From positions 21,899 through 85,898 of the forward strand of contig DAIQRD010000001.1 of assembly GCA_036786445.1 (NCBI GenBank): a stretch of DNA of 64,000 bases, given 5' to 3'. The notes beneath the pieces were generated by a model that was given only the letters and a program-made list of their open reading frames with translations, did not search any database and had not been told where the DNA came from. Source of the stretch: JAAZMF01 sp036786445. GTDB taxonomy: Bacteria > Bacillota > Limnochordia > DTU087. Below are positions 1 to 9,557 of this stretch, one piece after another. The translations under genes were made by a program, and so were the position numbers. The stretch's first letter is position 1. Every line of letters begins with the position of its first letter.

Positions 1-370
1 CACAATTGGCCCTCATGAAATGATTATACCATAGCTCAGGAATTACCCCATAAGGAGCCATAGCAATTGCCAGAAGACAAAGAAATCCGTTGGTCACAGG
101 GCCTGCTAGAGCAATCATAGCCTCAGCGAAGGGGTCAGGGCTGTAGAATCCTTCGCTGCGTGCCACTCCACCGAAGGGAAGTAGCTCTATGGAAGTACAG
201 GGCATACCATAGGCAAAAGCCACAATTGTATGGGCCAGTTCATGCACAAACACTATGCCAAAAAGAATAAGGCCATGGGGCAAATAGCCGACTATCCCCA
301 AAAGCAGCATCAATAAAAGAAAAAACGGATTGAGTTCGATCCGTATGCCGCAAACTTGCGCCATCTGCAT
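1..370 (-). CDS. SpoIVFB-like M50 site-2 metalloprotease, partial
   Basis: Reading frame on the minus strand that begins at an ATG (368-370) behind an AGGCGGTGG ribosome site and runs off the left edge, so the C-terminus is missing. The product starts with hydrophobic membrane segments and contains HELAH near residue 44, the HExxH zinc motif of M50 intramembrane proteases, followed by a GPVTN stretch typical of this family. In spore formers SpoIVFB cleaves pro-sigma-K in the mother-cell membrane. Its position downstream of minCDE-rodA matches the clostridial order, but no spoIVFA lies between it and rodA. The substrate cannot be fixed from the fragment. Confidence 0.85.
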   Translation of the reverse strand, partial: MQMAQVCGIRIELNPFFLLLMLLLGIVGYLPHGLILFGIVFVHELAHTIVAFAYGMPCTSIELLPFGGVARSEGFYSPDPFAEAMIALAGPVTNGFLCLLAIAMAPYGVIPELWYNHFMRANC

Positions 371-483
371 GCTGTCTAGCCACCGCCTATCCAGCCTTGG
401 CCCGCCTAAGCAAAATGACCATTCTCCATGACTAATATATTAGCCATGGGGCAGCTGGTATTCCGGTGGCCGGTCCACCATAC

Positions 484-1614
484 TCAGTGAAACATGATCT
501 TGCGACGCCGCATGTAAACGTTTAATAGCAAACCTATGCCTGCCATATTAGTCAGGAGCGAACTACCGCCATAGCTAATAAATGGCAAGGGAATGCCAGT
601 CACAGGCATCACTCCCAAAGTCATGCCAATGTTGATCACAAGGTGGAACAGAAACATGGAGACAACCCCAGCAGCAAGATTCGCGCCAAATTCGTCTTTG
701 GCCAAAACCATGATCCTAAGTCCTCGCCAAAGCAACAGCACATATACAGTTAATAACCCAAAGGATCCCAAAAATCCCAGTTCTTCGCCGACGACAGAAA
801 AGATGAAATCAGTGTGGTGAGCAGGCAGGAAATCCAGTTGTGCCTGGGTTCCCTGAAACAGGCCTTTGCCAAAAAGGCCACCTGATCCTATGGCGATCAT
901 GGACTGAATCACATTCCAGCCAGCACCAGTTCGATCTGCATAGGGATCGAGAAACACCAGAATGCGTCCCACTTGGTGAGGAGCCAAGATGGGAACAAGT
1001 CCCCGCATGCTCAGCCACGCCCCTACGCTGAACACGCCTAAACCACTCACTGCAATCCAAACCAAATGTCTGTGAGATGCTCCAGCCATAAACAACATAC
1101 CCAAAAGCACTCCGGCAAATACCATTGCTGTACCGAAATCTGGCTGTTTCAGGATTAGCAGCATGGGAATCCCCACATGGAAGAAGGCAGAAACCAAGTC
1201 ATTTAGCTGATCTAGATGCTTCTTCCTCTCTAAGTGCTTAGCTAGACTGATGACGACACCGATTTTGGCAAATTCTGCCGGCTGAATTCTCGCTGGTCCG
1301 ATCATAAACCACCTCTGACCACCGGCAACGTTCCTACCGATTACTAGCACTGCGGCCAGAACGGCTAGTGTGCCCCAATACACCACTCTGTAGTATCGCC
1401 CGAGGATACTGTAATCAAACGAACACATACCCACCATAACCACTAAGCCAGCCAAAACCCAAGCCAGTTGCTTTTTGACGTAATAGTATGCATCGCCCTG
1501 AGCGGCGCCTATGCTGGTCGCACTGGCACTACACAAAACTACAAGCCCAAAGGTGAGCAGGATACCTACAAGTAAAAGCAGGGCGAAATCTATATCATGG
1601 GACCACCTTCTCAA
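484..1614 (-). CDS. rodA: RodA, SEDS peptidoglycan glycosyltransferase
   Basis: 376-residue polytopic membrane protein of the SEDS family (RodA/FtsW/SpoVE), which polymerises lipid II during cell elongation together with a class B PBP. About ten membrane helices are visible; the loop with PAHHTDFIF followed by GEELGFLGS is the family signature and carries the catalytic Asp. The short C-terminus and the neighbourhood (mreBCD, pbp2, minCDE on the same strand) favour RodA over FtsW or SpoVE. It follows minE by 24 bases and precedes the M50 protease gene by 113 bases. Confidence 0.93.
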   Translation of the reverse strand: MRRWSHDIDFALLLLVGILLTFGLVVLCSASATSIGAAQGDAYYYVKKQLAWVLAGLVVMVGMCSFDYSILGRYYRVVYWGTLAVLAAVLVIGRNVAGGQRWFMIGPARIQPAEFAKIGVVISLAKHLERKKHLDQLNDLVSAFFHVGIPMLLILKQPDFGTAMVFAGVLLGMLFMAGASHRHLVWIAVSGLGVFSVGAWLSMRGLVPILAPHQVGRILVFLDPYADRTGAGWNVIQSMIAIGSGGLFGKGLFQGTQAQLDFLPAHHTDFIFSVVGEELGFLGSFGLLTVYVLLLWRGLRIMVLAKDEFGANLAAGVVSMFLFHLVINIGMTLGVMPVTGIPLPFISYGGSSLLTNMAGIGLLLNVYMRRRKIMFH

Positions 1615-1638
1615 TCCATCGCCACCATCCCACGCCCC

Positions 1639-1917
1639 TTATCGGCCTTGATCTATTGCCCGTTTCATCCGCTTCACCGGAATATTGGCTATCAGAGCCA
1701 CGGAGTTATCGGACTTATCTAGATTAACCTCAAAACCTGTTTCTTCAATCTCCATATATTTCGAGATGACCTCCAAAAGATCTTCTTTCAGGGCCTCCAG
1801 GAGACTTGGGGAAACATTGACTCGATCATGCACCAGCACCAGCCGCAGACGTTCTTTGGCAACCTGCTTCGATGAATCGGCGTCACGGTTCCAAAACTGT
1901 CTAAAAAAGTCTATCAC
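1639..1917 (-). CDS. minE: MinE, cell division topological specificity factor
   Basis: 92 residues, the usual MinE length. MinE stimulates the MinD ATPase at the membrane and so restricts the MinCD division inhibitor to the poles. The N-terminal part (residues 1-40, with a KERLRLVLVHDR stretch) corresponds to the MinD-activating strand/helix and the rest to the dimerising topological domain. It lies 15 bases after minD. Many Gram-positives use DivIVA/MinJ in place of MinE, so a complete MinCDE set is informative about the lineage. Confidence 0.93.
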   Translation of the reverse strand: MIDFFRQFWNRDADSSKQVAKERLRLVLVHDRVNVSPSLLEALKEDLLEVISKYMEIEETGFEVNLDKSDNSVALIANIPVKRMKRAIDQGR

Positions 1918-1932
1918 AACAGGTTCCCCCCT

Positions 1933-2730
1933 TTAACTATGGCCCATAATCGCCTTTTTGACCCGGGTAAGCCAGCTGTCCTCTTCCAGGGATAGGAATG
2001 GCACATCAATGCCTTCCAGCCGACGGACTATATTATTGTATGCTTGTCCAGCTCGGCTCCTCCTATCCATTACCACCGGTTCTCCCCTGTTGGTGGAGAC
2101 TATAATATCCTCATCGTCTGGCACGACCCCTAAGAGATCTATAGCCAGAATCTCGATTATGTCATCTATCCCCATCATATCACCTTTCCTGACCATCTGA
2201 GGCCGGATACGGTTGATGATGAGGCGGGGATTGTATAGCTCTGCAGCCTCCAAAAGGCCTATGATGCGGTCTGCGTCCCTGACAGCAGCAATCTCAGGGG
2301 TCGTCACAATTATGGCTTCATCGGCACCGGCAATGGCGTTCTTAAAACCACTTTCTATACCAGCCGGGCAATCCACCAGAATATATTCGCATTCTTCCCG
2401 CAATTCATCTGTAAGCATACGCATCTGATCCGGTGATATGGCGTCCTTTTCTTTGGTCTGTGCCGCGGGCAAAAGATAGAGATTATCTGTGCGCTTATCC
2501 TTAATCAAAGCTTGCCGTAGCCGACAATTGCCCTCCACCACATCAGTCAAATCATAGACGATTCTATTTTCCAACCCCAGCACTACATCGAGGTTGCGCA
2601 AACCAATATCAGCATCAATCAAACATACTTTACGGCCTAAAAGCGCCAGACCTGCTCCAATATTGGCTGCAGTAGTGGTCTTGCCGACACCACCTTTGCC
2701 ACTGGTGACCACGATCACTTTTCCTGCCAT
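1933..2730 (-). CDS. minD: MinD, septum-site determining ATPase
   Basis: 265-residue ParA/MinD-type ATPase that recruits MinC to the membrane. The deviant Walker A motif GKGGVGKTT is at residues 10-18, and DADIG and DCPAGIE follow in the expected places. The last dozen residues (from SWLTRVKKAIMGHS) form the amphipathic membrane-targeting helix. The start is ATG behind a good ribosome site (GGAGGTAGAGGG). It belongs to the minC-minD-minE run. Confidence 0.95.
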   Translation of the reverse strand: MAGKVIVVTSGKGGVGKTTTAANIGAGLALLGRKVCLIDADIGLRNLDVVLGLENRIVYDLTDVVEGNCRLRQALIKDKRTDNLYLLPAAQTKEKDAISPDQMRMLTDELREECEYILVDCPAGIESGFKNAIAGADEAIIVTTPEIAAVRDADRIIGLLEAAELYNPRLIINRIRPQMVRKGDMMGIDDIIEILAIDLLGVVPDDEDIIVSTNRGEPVVMDRRSRAGQAYNNIVRRLEGIDVPFLSLEEDSWLTRVKKAIMGHS

Positions 2731-2834
2731 CCCTCTACCTCCTTAATCCACATGACTCGGGCACAAATAATTAGTGGGCAATAGAAACACCTTGCCCTCC
2801 CTGGTCCGAGTCACACCCAACATAGACACGTCCA

Positions 2835-3458
2835 TCACGGACCGTAGCTATGAATTGTAATCAGATTATTGCGTATCTGTGCTATCTCCGGTCCTTGTGG
2901 CTCCGGCACATCCCCATGGTCTGGCGCTCGGGATATGAAATGGGCGATACGTAACTGAGTCGGCAATAGTTTCAGGGCCATGACAACTGCATCTTCCTCC
3001 CCCAATGCACCGGCATGGGCTATACCCCGCAATGTCCCCAAAACAATGATGTCACCGCCAGCTACTACCTCGGCCCCCGGATTCACATCTCCTAGCACCA
3101 CTACACTGCCGACATGATGAATCCTCTGCCCAGAGCGCAGTGTGCGCCGGACAATGATGGCATTATCCCTGTTAATCTCATGGGCTTCTCTAGTCTGTCG
3201 ATCAGTCGAGCTTTGCTCTATATCCTCTTTTAAGGCCATACCGAATTCTCCCATTAACTCATCTAGCCGCGCCTTTTCTTGAGGGCGGCACTCTCGTTCC
3301 GTGTGTTTGAGAACTATAGTGACACCTTGCCAGAAGTCCCTAGTCAAAGTCAATTTCTCCTGAAGTTGGTCCAAGATATCATTGAACTCTGCATGGGGAT
3401 CTAGCCACAAAAATAGTCCCTCTTTAGTCCCCTTAAAGGTCACGTATTCACGTGCCAC
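2835..3458 (-). CDS. minC: MinC, septum formation inhibitor
   Basis: 207 residues. MinC blocks FtsZ polymerisation when tethered to MinD. The N-terminal ~95 residues are the variable FtsZ-contacting domain; the C-terminal half shows the right-handed beta-helix repeats (RSGQRIHHVGSVVVLGDVNPGAEVVAGG) that bind MinD. It sits 104 bases upstream of minD and 98 bases after pbp2, in the usual clostridial order. Confidence 0.93.
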   Translation of the reverse strand: MAREYVTFKGTKEGLFLWLDPHAEFNDILDQLQEKLTLTRDFWQGVTIVLKHTERECRPQEKARLDELMGEFGMALKEDIEQSSTDRQTREAHEINRDNAIIVRRTLRSGQRIHHVGSVVVLGDVNPGAEVVAGGDIIVLGTLRGIAHAGALGEEDAVVMALKLLPTQLRIAHFISRAPDHGDVPEPQGPEIAQIRNNLITIHSYGP

Positions 3459-3556
3459 GAACCGTTCACCACCAATTGGTCACCATACTTTGTAAGATTC
3501 GGCAAATTGTTTTTGATTCCTTCTGGGCAATTCCTTCGATAAACTCCAGAGTTCTA

Positions 3557-5446
3557 CTATTCGCTTTCACCTTCAGACTCCTGTTCACCTTCAGGTTCAT
3601 ACTGCTTGCGAAAATGCTCTTCCATGATCTGGCGGACTATAGGTCCAGATGCCACAGAACCCCCGCCACCGTGTTCCGCGAAGGCTATGACAACTATTTC
3701 GGGATCCTCCACTGGAGCAAAGCTCCCAAACCAGCTGTGGGCATCGCCCTGGCCCGGTCCTAGCTGCACAGATCCAGTCTTACCAGCAATCTTGACGGGA
3801 TAGGGAAACCGACGAAAAGCAGTAGCACCTGTGCCACCACTTTCAACCACTTGCACCATACCCTTGATAACGGCATCCCAAGCCTCCGGTGTCGCCTCAA
3901 TCACCCGAGCGACATGGGGCTCCGTTGCCTCAATCACTTCGCCAGTGGGGAGTTGTATCCTATCCACCAAATAAGGCGTATAGATTGGTCCCCGGTTAGC
4001 CAAACCCATATAGAAAGCAGCCATCTGCAATGGAGTAACCAGCAGAAACCCCTGGCCTATGGCTACATCCATGGTCTCTACAGGGTACCAAACCTGTTCT
4101 GAACGGGGTCGCCGGGCAAATCGCTGCTTTTTCCATTCTGGATCCGGCACTACCCCTGTTTCCTCGGAGGGATACATGGGTAACCCTACAGGACGCCCAA
4201 AACCTGCCTGCCTAGCATGACTGGCAATGGACTCTATGCCTAGCCTCAGCCCCAGCTCCCAGAAGAAGTCATTGCATGAGACCTTAATCGCTTCAGAAAG
4301 GGTTATGTTCCCATGGGCAGCCAAGGGAGGATTGTTATTCAGGGTCCAACAGCGCTTAATCCCATAGGGCCCTATATCATCGGCATAGAAAACCTCTCTC
4401 GCAGTCGTCTTGCCTTCGTTTAAAGCAGCAATGGCTACTAAGGGCTTAAAGGCTGAGCCGGGAGAATACAGACCCCGCATAGCTCGGTTGAAAAGGGGTC
4501 GCTCAGGGTCCCGGGAAAGCTCCAGGTAGTAGCTGCTCCTTTGGGCCGCGTCAGATAAGCGGTTGGGATCATAGCCTGGCATGCTGGCTAAAGCCAAAAT
4601 CGCGCCAGTTTTGGGATCGAGTACAATCACAACCCCACTGTAAGCATGGGTGTATTTACCCGCCGCTCGCAGCTGGGCTAGCTGCTCAGTCAAGGCTCGC
4701 TCCGCCAATTCCTGCAACTCCCAATCCAACGTCAAAACCAGGTCAGCTCCCGGTACTGCAGGAGTTCTATCTAGAACCTGTACCGGCCGATTCAAGGCGC
4801 TGACCTCCACCTGGCTGCCTCCATCTTTACCCCGTAGAGACGGCTCGTAGAGGCGTTCCAGACCGGTGAAGCCAATGTAATCAGATCCATAGTAGTCCTG
4901 GTCAGACCAAGCGGACAAGAGTTCACGGGTAATGGGGGCCATATATCCCAGAACGTGGCTAGCTAAAGAATCCAGCGGATACTCCCTGACTTCCTCCATC
5001 TCCACCATTACACCAGGCAACTCAAATCGCCTTTCCTCCAAGGCAACCACTGTCTCCGGGGGGACATCCTGCATCACTCGAATTGCTTCGTAGGGATACC
5101 GACTTCCCTTGACTATGGCCTCTTCCAATTCCGCCACCGTTAGACCCAACAGTTGGCATAGGCTAGACATCAACTGTTCCCGGGTTTCGCCATCTAAGCC
5201 CCCTGGCATCAAGGAAACAGTAAAAGAAGCCCGGTTGGTAGCCAGCGCTACCCCATTGCGATCAAAGATACGCCCCCGGGGTGCTACAGTGCGGAGCCAT
5301 CTGATGCGATTTCCATCGGCCATGGCAGCATACTTGTGTCCCTGAGCAATCTGAAGATGCCAAAGCCGACCAGCCAGGAAAATGAACACAAGGATGATAC
5401 ACCAGCCGAGGGTTCGAGCCCTTTCCAACCGCTGTTTGCTATCCAC
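3557..5446 (-). CDS. mrdA: Penicillin-binding protein 2 (class B transpeptidase)
   Basis: 629 residues. One N-terminal membrane anchor (about residues 12-30) precedes the PBP dimerisation domain and the transpeptidase domain. The three active-site motifs are present: SPGSAFKP (SxxK, nucleophile Ser), SCN in KVSCNDFF, and KTGS. It cross-links peptidoglycan for cell elongation with RodA. The GTG start overlaps the mreD stop by one base (TAGTG), implying translational coupling. The last ~20 residues are Glu-rich (EPEGEQESEGESE), a non-catalytic tail. Confidence 0.94.
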   Translation of the reverse strand: MDSKQRLERARTLGWCIILVFIFLAGRLWHLQIAQGHKYAAMADGNRIRWLRTVAPRGRIFDRNGVALATNRASFTVSLMPGGLDGETREQLMSSLCQLLGLTVAELEEAIVKGSRYPYEAIRVMQDVPPETVVALEERRFELPGVMVEMEEVREYPLDSLASHVLGYMAPITRELLSAWSDQDYYGSDYIGFTGLERLYEPSLRGKDGGSQVEVSALNRPVQVLDRTPAVPGADLVLTLDWELQELAERALTEQLAQLRAAGKYTHAYSGVVIVLDPKTGAILALASMPGYDPNRLSDAAQRSSYYLELSRDPERPLFNRAMRGLYSPGSAFKPLVAIAALNEGKTTAREVFYADDIGPYGIKRCWTLNNNPPLAAHGNITLSEAIKVSCNDFFWELGLRLGIESIASHARQAGFGRPVGLPMYPSEETGVVPDPEWKKQRFARRPRSEQVWYPVETMDVAIGQGFLLVTPLQMAAFYMGLANRGPIYTPYLVDRIQLPTGEVIEATEPHVARVIEATPEAWDAVIKGMVQVVESGGTGATAFRRFPYPVKIAGKTGSVQLGPGQGDAHSWFGSFAPVEDPEIVVIAFAEHGGGGSVASGPIVRQIMEEHFRKQYEPEGEQESEGESE

Positions 5447-5964
5447 TAATCTTCTAGGCCCCCTCGGTCGGGTATCCGTCCCAACGCAACCAGAGCGTAG
5501 TATATGGGAAAAGCGAACACAACGTTAAACAGCCCCACCGGCAGCACTACGACCCAAAATCCTTTGACCACGGGTAAAGTACTCCCAAACGCGTTGGCTA
5601 GGGTCAGATAGATGGTCTGTTCCAACCACGTCCCCACCAAGACAGCTAAGGGAGGTACAGCCATATGTTCTCCAAAGATTTTCGGGGCCACCCATCCGCT
5701 CAAGCCCCCCACCACCATCTTACTTACCGCACCCGCACCTATGAGTCGCCCCAATGAGTAGTCAAGGAGAAAACCACCCAAGAACCCTATGATACTGCCC
5801 GGCACCAGTCCATGCAAAAGCCCAGTGAGGATGGCTATAACAGTGACAAGATCAGGCTTCACGCCCACCCATGCCCAGAGAGAGAATACCGTAGATTGCA
5901 GTAACACTGCAGCAGCCAAAGCTACCAATATGACTAGTTTCCTCACACTCTTGCCTCTCCCCAC
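5446..5964 (-). CDS. mreD: MreD, rod shape-determining membrane protein
   Basis: 172 residues with about five predicted membrane helices, matching MreD in size and composition. MreD links MreBC filaments to the elongation machinery. Sequence identity in this family is low, so the call rests on position between mreC and pbp2, topology, and stretches such as GFLGGFLLDYSLG. It lies 15 bases after mreC and overlaps the pbp2 start. Confidence 0.9.
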   Translation of the reverse strand: MGRGKSVRKLVILVALAAAVLLQSTVFSLWAWVGVKPDLVTVIAILTGLLHGLVPGSIIGFLGGFLLDYSLGRLIGAGAVSKMVVGGLSGWVAPKIFGEHMAVPPLAVLVGTWLEQTIYLTLANAFGSTLPVVKGFWVVVLPVGLFNVVFAFPIYYALVALGRIPDRGGLED

Positions 5965-5979
5965 GGATTGCTTGTCCAG

Positions 5980-6795
5980 TTATTTGATGACAAAGACTCG
6001 GCTAATCCTCGCCAGATCGACGTGGGGTGTGACCACCGCCGATAGAGATAGACCATATTGGCCTGTATCCACTGCAGCCACCGTGCCCACCGGTAAACCG
6101 TTGGGATACACCCCACTCATGACCGAAGTAACAATCTGGTCCCCGACCTGTAGGTCCACCTCCTTAACCAAAGGCTTCAAACGCAACTCACTCCAGCGCC
6201 CACTGCCCTCAATGACAACGGGATCGCCAGTTCTCACCACAGTGGCTCCAAAAGCACTGCGATCATCGGTAATCAGCATCACTTCTGCAGTCTGCGCGGT
6301 TGCCGTGTAGATTCGCCCCACGACCCCTGCCGGGGTTACCACTGCATCACCAGCCTCTAGCCCCGCTGCCTCCCCTCGGTTGATAAACACCTTATCAAAC
6401 CAGTTAGAGGGTGAGCGCGCTATGATCTCAGCCGCCACTGGAGGGTGGTTACTGGCAAAAGGAAAACCCATAGCTGCTCGCAGGCTGGCATTTTCTTGCT
6501 CTAGTTGCTCAACCATTTCCAGCCTGCGTTTCATCCACTCAATCTCTTGCAGTAACTCAGCATTGTCTTTCTGCAAGTGGCTATGGTTCCGTATAACTCC
6601 CACCCAGTGGTTCACAAAGCTCGTTAGATTACTAAACACTCCGTAAACAGGGGCCATTCCGTCTTTGATTTTACTCTCCCAAGGGGACAGCTCACGACGG
6701 CCCTCTGCGGTTATATAGATAAGGCCGATCAAGATAAAGGCAACGAATATAGTGACGAGCATTGGCCACCGGGCCGATATCCACCGCATCCCCAT
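5980..6795 (-). CDS. mreC: MreC, rod shape-determining protein
   Basis: 271 residues. One N-terminal membrane helix (about residues 10-28), then a coiled coil (about 65-105, rich in Leu/Glu/Lys), then the beta-barrel MreC domain with the family-typical INRGEAAGLEAGD and GVVGRIY stretches. It is the periplasmic/extracytoplasmic scaffold that contacts PBP2. It lies 42 bases downstream of mreB. Confidence 0.94.
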   Translation of the reverse strand: MGMRWISARWPMLVTIFVAFILIGLIYITAEGRRELSPWESKIKDGMAPVYGVFSNLTSFVNHWVGVIRNHSHLQKDNAELLQEIEWMKRRLEMVEQLEQENASLRAAMGFPFASNHPPVAAEIIARSPSNWFDKVFINRGEAAGLEAGDAVVTPAGVVGRIYTATAQTAEVMLITDDRSAFGATVVRTGDPVVIEGSGRWSELRLKPLVKEVDLQVGDQIVTSVMSGVYPNGLPVGTVAAVDTGQYGLSLSAVVTPHVDLARISRVFVIK

Positions 6796-6837
6796 TCATC
6801 CTCACCGAGCACAGCTGCTCATATGCTTTAGCCCGAG

Positions 6838-7866
6838 CTAGCTGAGCTTCCTAGTACTGACCATCACCCGTTGTAGTAGGTTGAAATGCTCCAAAGCAGT
6901 CCCCGTCCCCTTAACCACCGCAGTCAACGGATCATCAGATAGATGTACAGGCATACCGGTCTCATCACTAAGCAGTCGGCCCAACCCAGATAGCAGAGAT
7001 CCGCCCCCAGCTAGAATAATCCCTTTATCCATTATGTCCGCAGATAATTCCGGTGGTGTCCGCTCTAGAGTCACTTTAACAGCTTCCACAATGGCTTGGA
7101 CTGGCTCTGCTAAAGCCACATGGATTTCCTCATCGGTAATAGTCACAGTCTTGGGCAACCCTGTGACCAAATCTCGACCTCGGATTTCCGCAGATTTTCT
7201 CTCCCGTTCTTTGTCTATGTGAGCATTGCCTATCTCTTGTTTCACACGTTCAGCTGTCCTTTCACCGATCAACAGATTATAGGAGCGGCGCACATGCTGA
7301 ACTATGGATTCATCTAGCTCATCGCCTCCCACCCGAATAGACCGGTGGGAAACAATGCCCCCTAGTGAAATGATGGCAACCTCTGTCGTGCCTCCACCTA
7401 TATCCACAATCATGCTGCCGGTAGGCTCCTGGACCGGCAAACCAGAACCAATGGCTGCCGCCATGGGCTCCTCTATCAGCCTAGCATCCTTAGCACCTGC
7501 TGACAGGGTTGCATCGATCACTGCCCGCTTCTCCACCTCGGTCACCCCAGAAGGAACCGCCACAACGACTCGAGGGCGGAAAATCCCCCTGCGGCGACTC
7601 GCCTTAGCGATAAAATGTCGGAGCATCCGCTCGGTGACATCAAAGTCCGCGATGACTCCATCCTTCATAGGTCTCACCGCAAGTATGTTGCCGGGAGTGC
7701 GACCCACCATTTCCCGGGCTTCAGCGCCCACGGCCAAAACTCGATTGCTGTCTCTTTCAATAGCGACTACCGATGGCTCCTGTAAGACAATGCCCTTGCC
7801 TTGAACATATACAAGGGTGTTGGCGGTACCTAGATCAATCCCCATGTCTTTTGATAAAGCAATCAT
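6838..7866 (-). CDS. mreB: MreB, actin-like cell-shape protein
   Basis: 342-residue actin-fold ATPase forming membrane-bound filaments that guide lateral wall synthesis. DLGTANTLVY (phosphate 1), VDIGGGTTEVAI (phosphate 2) and ILAGGGSLLSGL (adenosine motif) are all in place. The ATG follows a GGTAGGAGGTAG ribosome site. It is first of the mreBCD-pbp2-min run; radC lies 66 bases upstream with a GC-rich hairpin between. Confidence 0.97.
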   Translation of the reverse strand: MIALSKDMGIDLGTANTLVYVQGKGIVLQEPSVVAIERDSNRVLAVGAEAREMVGRTPGNILAVRPMKDGVIADFDVTERMLRHFIAKASRRRGIFRPRVVVAVPSGVTEVEKRAVIDATLSAGAKDARLIEEPMAAAIGSGLPVQEPTGSMIVDIGGGTTEVAIISLGGIVSHRSIRVGGDELDESIVQHVRRSYNLLIGERTAERVKQEIGNAHIDKERERKSAEIRGRDLVTGLPKTVTITDEEIHVALAEPVQAIVEAVKVTLERTPPELSADIMDKGIILAGGGSLLSGLGRLLSDETGMPVHLSDDPLTAVVKGTGTALEHFNLLQRVMVSTRKLS

Positions 7867-7911
7867 CTGCCCACTACCTCCTACCTAAGATCGGCTCTAG
7901 CGATCTCGAGG

Positions 7912-7928
7912 GCGGGGTCTTGCCCCGC
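7912..7928 (-). terminator. GC-rich hairpin between radC and mreB
   Basis: GCGGGG and CCCCGC form a six-base-pair stem with a five-base loop just after the radC stop. There is no U-tract on the minus strand, so it may be a weak attenuator or an RNA-stability element more than a true terminator. Confidence 0.35.
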
Positions 7929-7932
7929 GCCA

Positions 7933-8613
7933 CTACGTGAAAAACCCTTCTTCCTTAAGAGACACAAACCGGTTATCCCCAATTATTATGTGATCGAGCA
8001 CATCGATTCCCAGGATCTCCCCTGCCCTGCGCAGTCGCTTAGTCACCTGAATATCGTCGGAACTGGGGGAAGGGTCACCACTGGGATGGTTGTGCACCAC
8101 AATGACCGCAGCTGCACTGCGGCGGATGCAATCTTTAAATATCTCCCGGGGGTGTACCATGGAGGCATTCAACGTCCCCACAGATACAATAGGTGTAGCG
8201 ATCACCTGATGCTTGGTGTCAAGAATCAAGAGGCGCATAACCTCCCGATCTAGGTAGCGTAACTCCTCCATCACCAAATCAGAAGCATCTTGGGGCGATT
8301 GGACTACAGCCGGGACCCTCACCAAGGCTTGTACCCGTCTGCCTAACTCCAAAGCTGCCAAGACCTGTGCCGCCTTGGCCAAACCTATACCTTCTATGGA
8401 TTGCAGTTCCTCACAGCGGGCCTCTCGCAATTCCCTCAAGGATCCGAAGTGAGCTAATACTTGATCAGCCAAGCCTAGAGCCGATTGATGGCGAGTGCCT
8501 ACTCTCAAGATGATGGCCAGGAGCTCCCGGTTGGATAGTGAATCCACACCATATCCCAGAAGCTTCTCCCTCGGACGTTCACCAGTCGGCAGATCCCTAA
8601 TCACAACACTCAA
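7933..8613 (-). CDS. radC: RadC/JAB-domain protein
   Basis: 226 residues. An N-terminal helix-hairpin-helix region (SIEGIGLAKAAQVLAAL) is followed by the JAB1/MPN metal-binding domain with HNHPSGDPSPS, the RadC signature. The start is a TTG eight bases after GGGAGGTA. The biochemical role of RadC is not settled in the literature; linkage to maf and mreB is a conserved arrangement in Firmicutes. Confidence 0.93.
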   Translation of the reverse strand: MSVVIRDLPTGERPREKLLGYGVDSLSNRELLAIILRVGTRHQSALGLADQVLAHFGSLRELREARCEELQSIEGIGLAKAAQVLAALELGRRVQALVRVPAVVQSPQDASDLVMEELRYLDREVMRLLILDTKHQVIATPIVSVGTLNASMVHPREIFKDCIRRSAAAVIVVHNHPSGDPSPSSDDIQVTKRLRRAGEILGIDVLDHIIIGDNRFVSLKEEGFFT

Positions 8614-8666
8614 TCTTGTTTACCTCCCTACCAACTTCCAGGAGGTATGGCTGGTAACAAGCACAT

Positions 8667-9245
8667 CTATAGAAGCATAACTCCGAAATTCTGCAAGACT
8701 TCTCCTAACCTAGGCAAAGGCAAACCCACCACATTGAAATAGCAGCCTTCAATTCTTTCGACTAACAAGGAGCCCTTGCCCTGGATACCGTAGGCTCCGG
8801 CCTTATCTAGAGGTTCCCCGGTAGCTACATAGCGGCGGATCTCATCAGTTGATAGTCTACGGAAAAAAACCCGGGTCACCACATGAAAAATCTCTCTCCG
8901 GCCGGTTGGTGCATCAATAATAGCCACACCGGTCACTACTTGATGGCCCTGCCCAGATAGGCAAGCCAACATATCGGCGGCTGCTGTTGCTCCTAGAGGC
9001 TTACCGAGAATCTCCCCTGTATCCAACAATACTATGGTATCGGCAGCAAGAATTATTCCATCAGTACATCTATCCGCCACCCACCGGGCCTTGGCGTAGG
9101 CGGTCATCTCCACGGTTTCCACCGGTGTTTCACCCACAACGGCATCTTCGTCGATGTCTGGCGGTATTACTACAAAATCCACGCTCAGCATCTGTAAGAG
9201 CTCCTGTCGGCGCGGTGAGCCCGAAGCCAGAATCAATTGGGCCAT
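8667..9245 (-). CDS. maf: Maf family nucleoside triphosphate pyrophosphatase
   Basis: 192 residues. Maf proteins hydrolyse dTTP/UTP or modified nucleotides to monophosphates. The N-terminal ILASGSPRRQELL and the later AADTIVLLD and KAGAYGIQGKG are diagnostic. The ATG follows AAGGAG at seven bases. It lies between the DUF4321 gene and radC, as in many Clostridia. Confidence 0.95.
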   Translation of the reverse strand: MAQLILASGSPRRQELLQMLSVDFVVIPPDIDEDAVVGETPVETVEMTAYAKARWVADRCTDGIILAADTIVLLDTGEILGKPLGATAAADMLACLSGQGHQVVTGVAIIDAPTGRREIFHVVTRVFFRRLSTDEIRRYVATGEPLDKAGAYGIQGKGSLLVERIEGCYFNVVGLPLPRLGEVLQNFGVMLL

Positions 9246-9296
9246 ATGAGTACTCCTTCACAACTCCATAATAGCATACCACCGACAGATGATCAC

Positions 9297-9557
9297 TTAG
9301 AACGCTCGGAATAATAACAGAGCGATGATCAGCCCAATAGCTGTCGCCAAATTCAACTGCAAGGTAAATCCAAAATGGAATGTAAGAATCCTGCCGATGT
9401 GAATATCTGTTGGTGAAATTCCCAAAGTGGTGGAGCGGTTGAAAATCGTCACATATCCCCCCAGAGCCTCACCAATAACTGTCCCTATTATAGCCCCAAC
9501 TATGATGGTTAATAACAAGATGAGAATCCGAGCTCTCCGCTGTCCAAGCAACGGCAA
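9297..9557 (-). CDS. DUF4321 small membrane protein
   Basis: 86 residues with two hydrophobic helices (about 9-30 and 65-84) and a central loop. It resembles the small DUF4321 proteins that commonly sit directly upstream of maf in Clostridia. No function is known. The start is a TTG; GGGGAGGTAG precedes two in-frame TTG codons, so the exact start may be two codons later. Confidence 0.7.
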   Translation of the reverse strand: MPLLGQRRARILILLLTIIVGAIIGTVIGEALGGYVTIFNRSTTLGISPTDIHIGRILTFHFGFTLQLNLATAIGLIIALLLFRAF

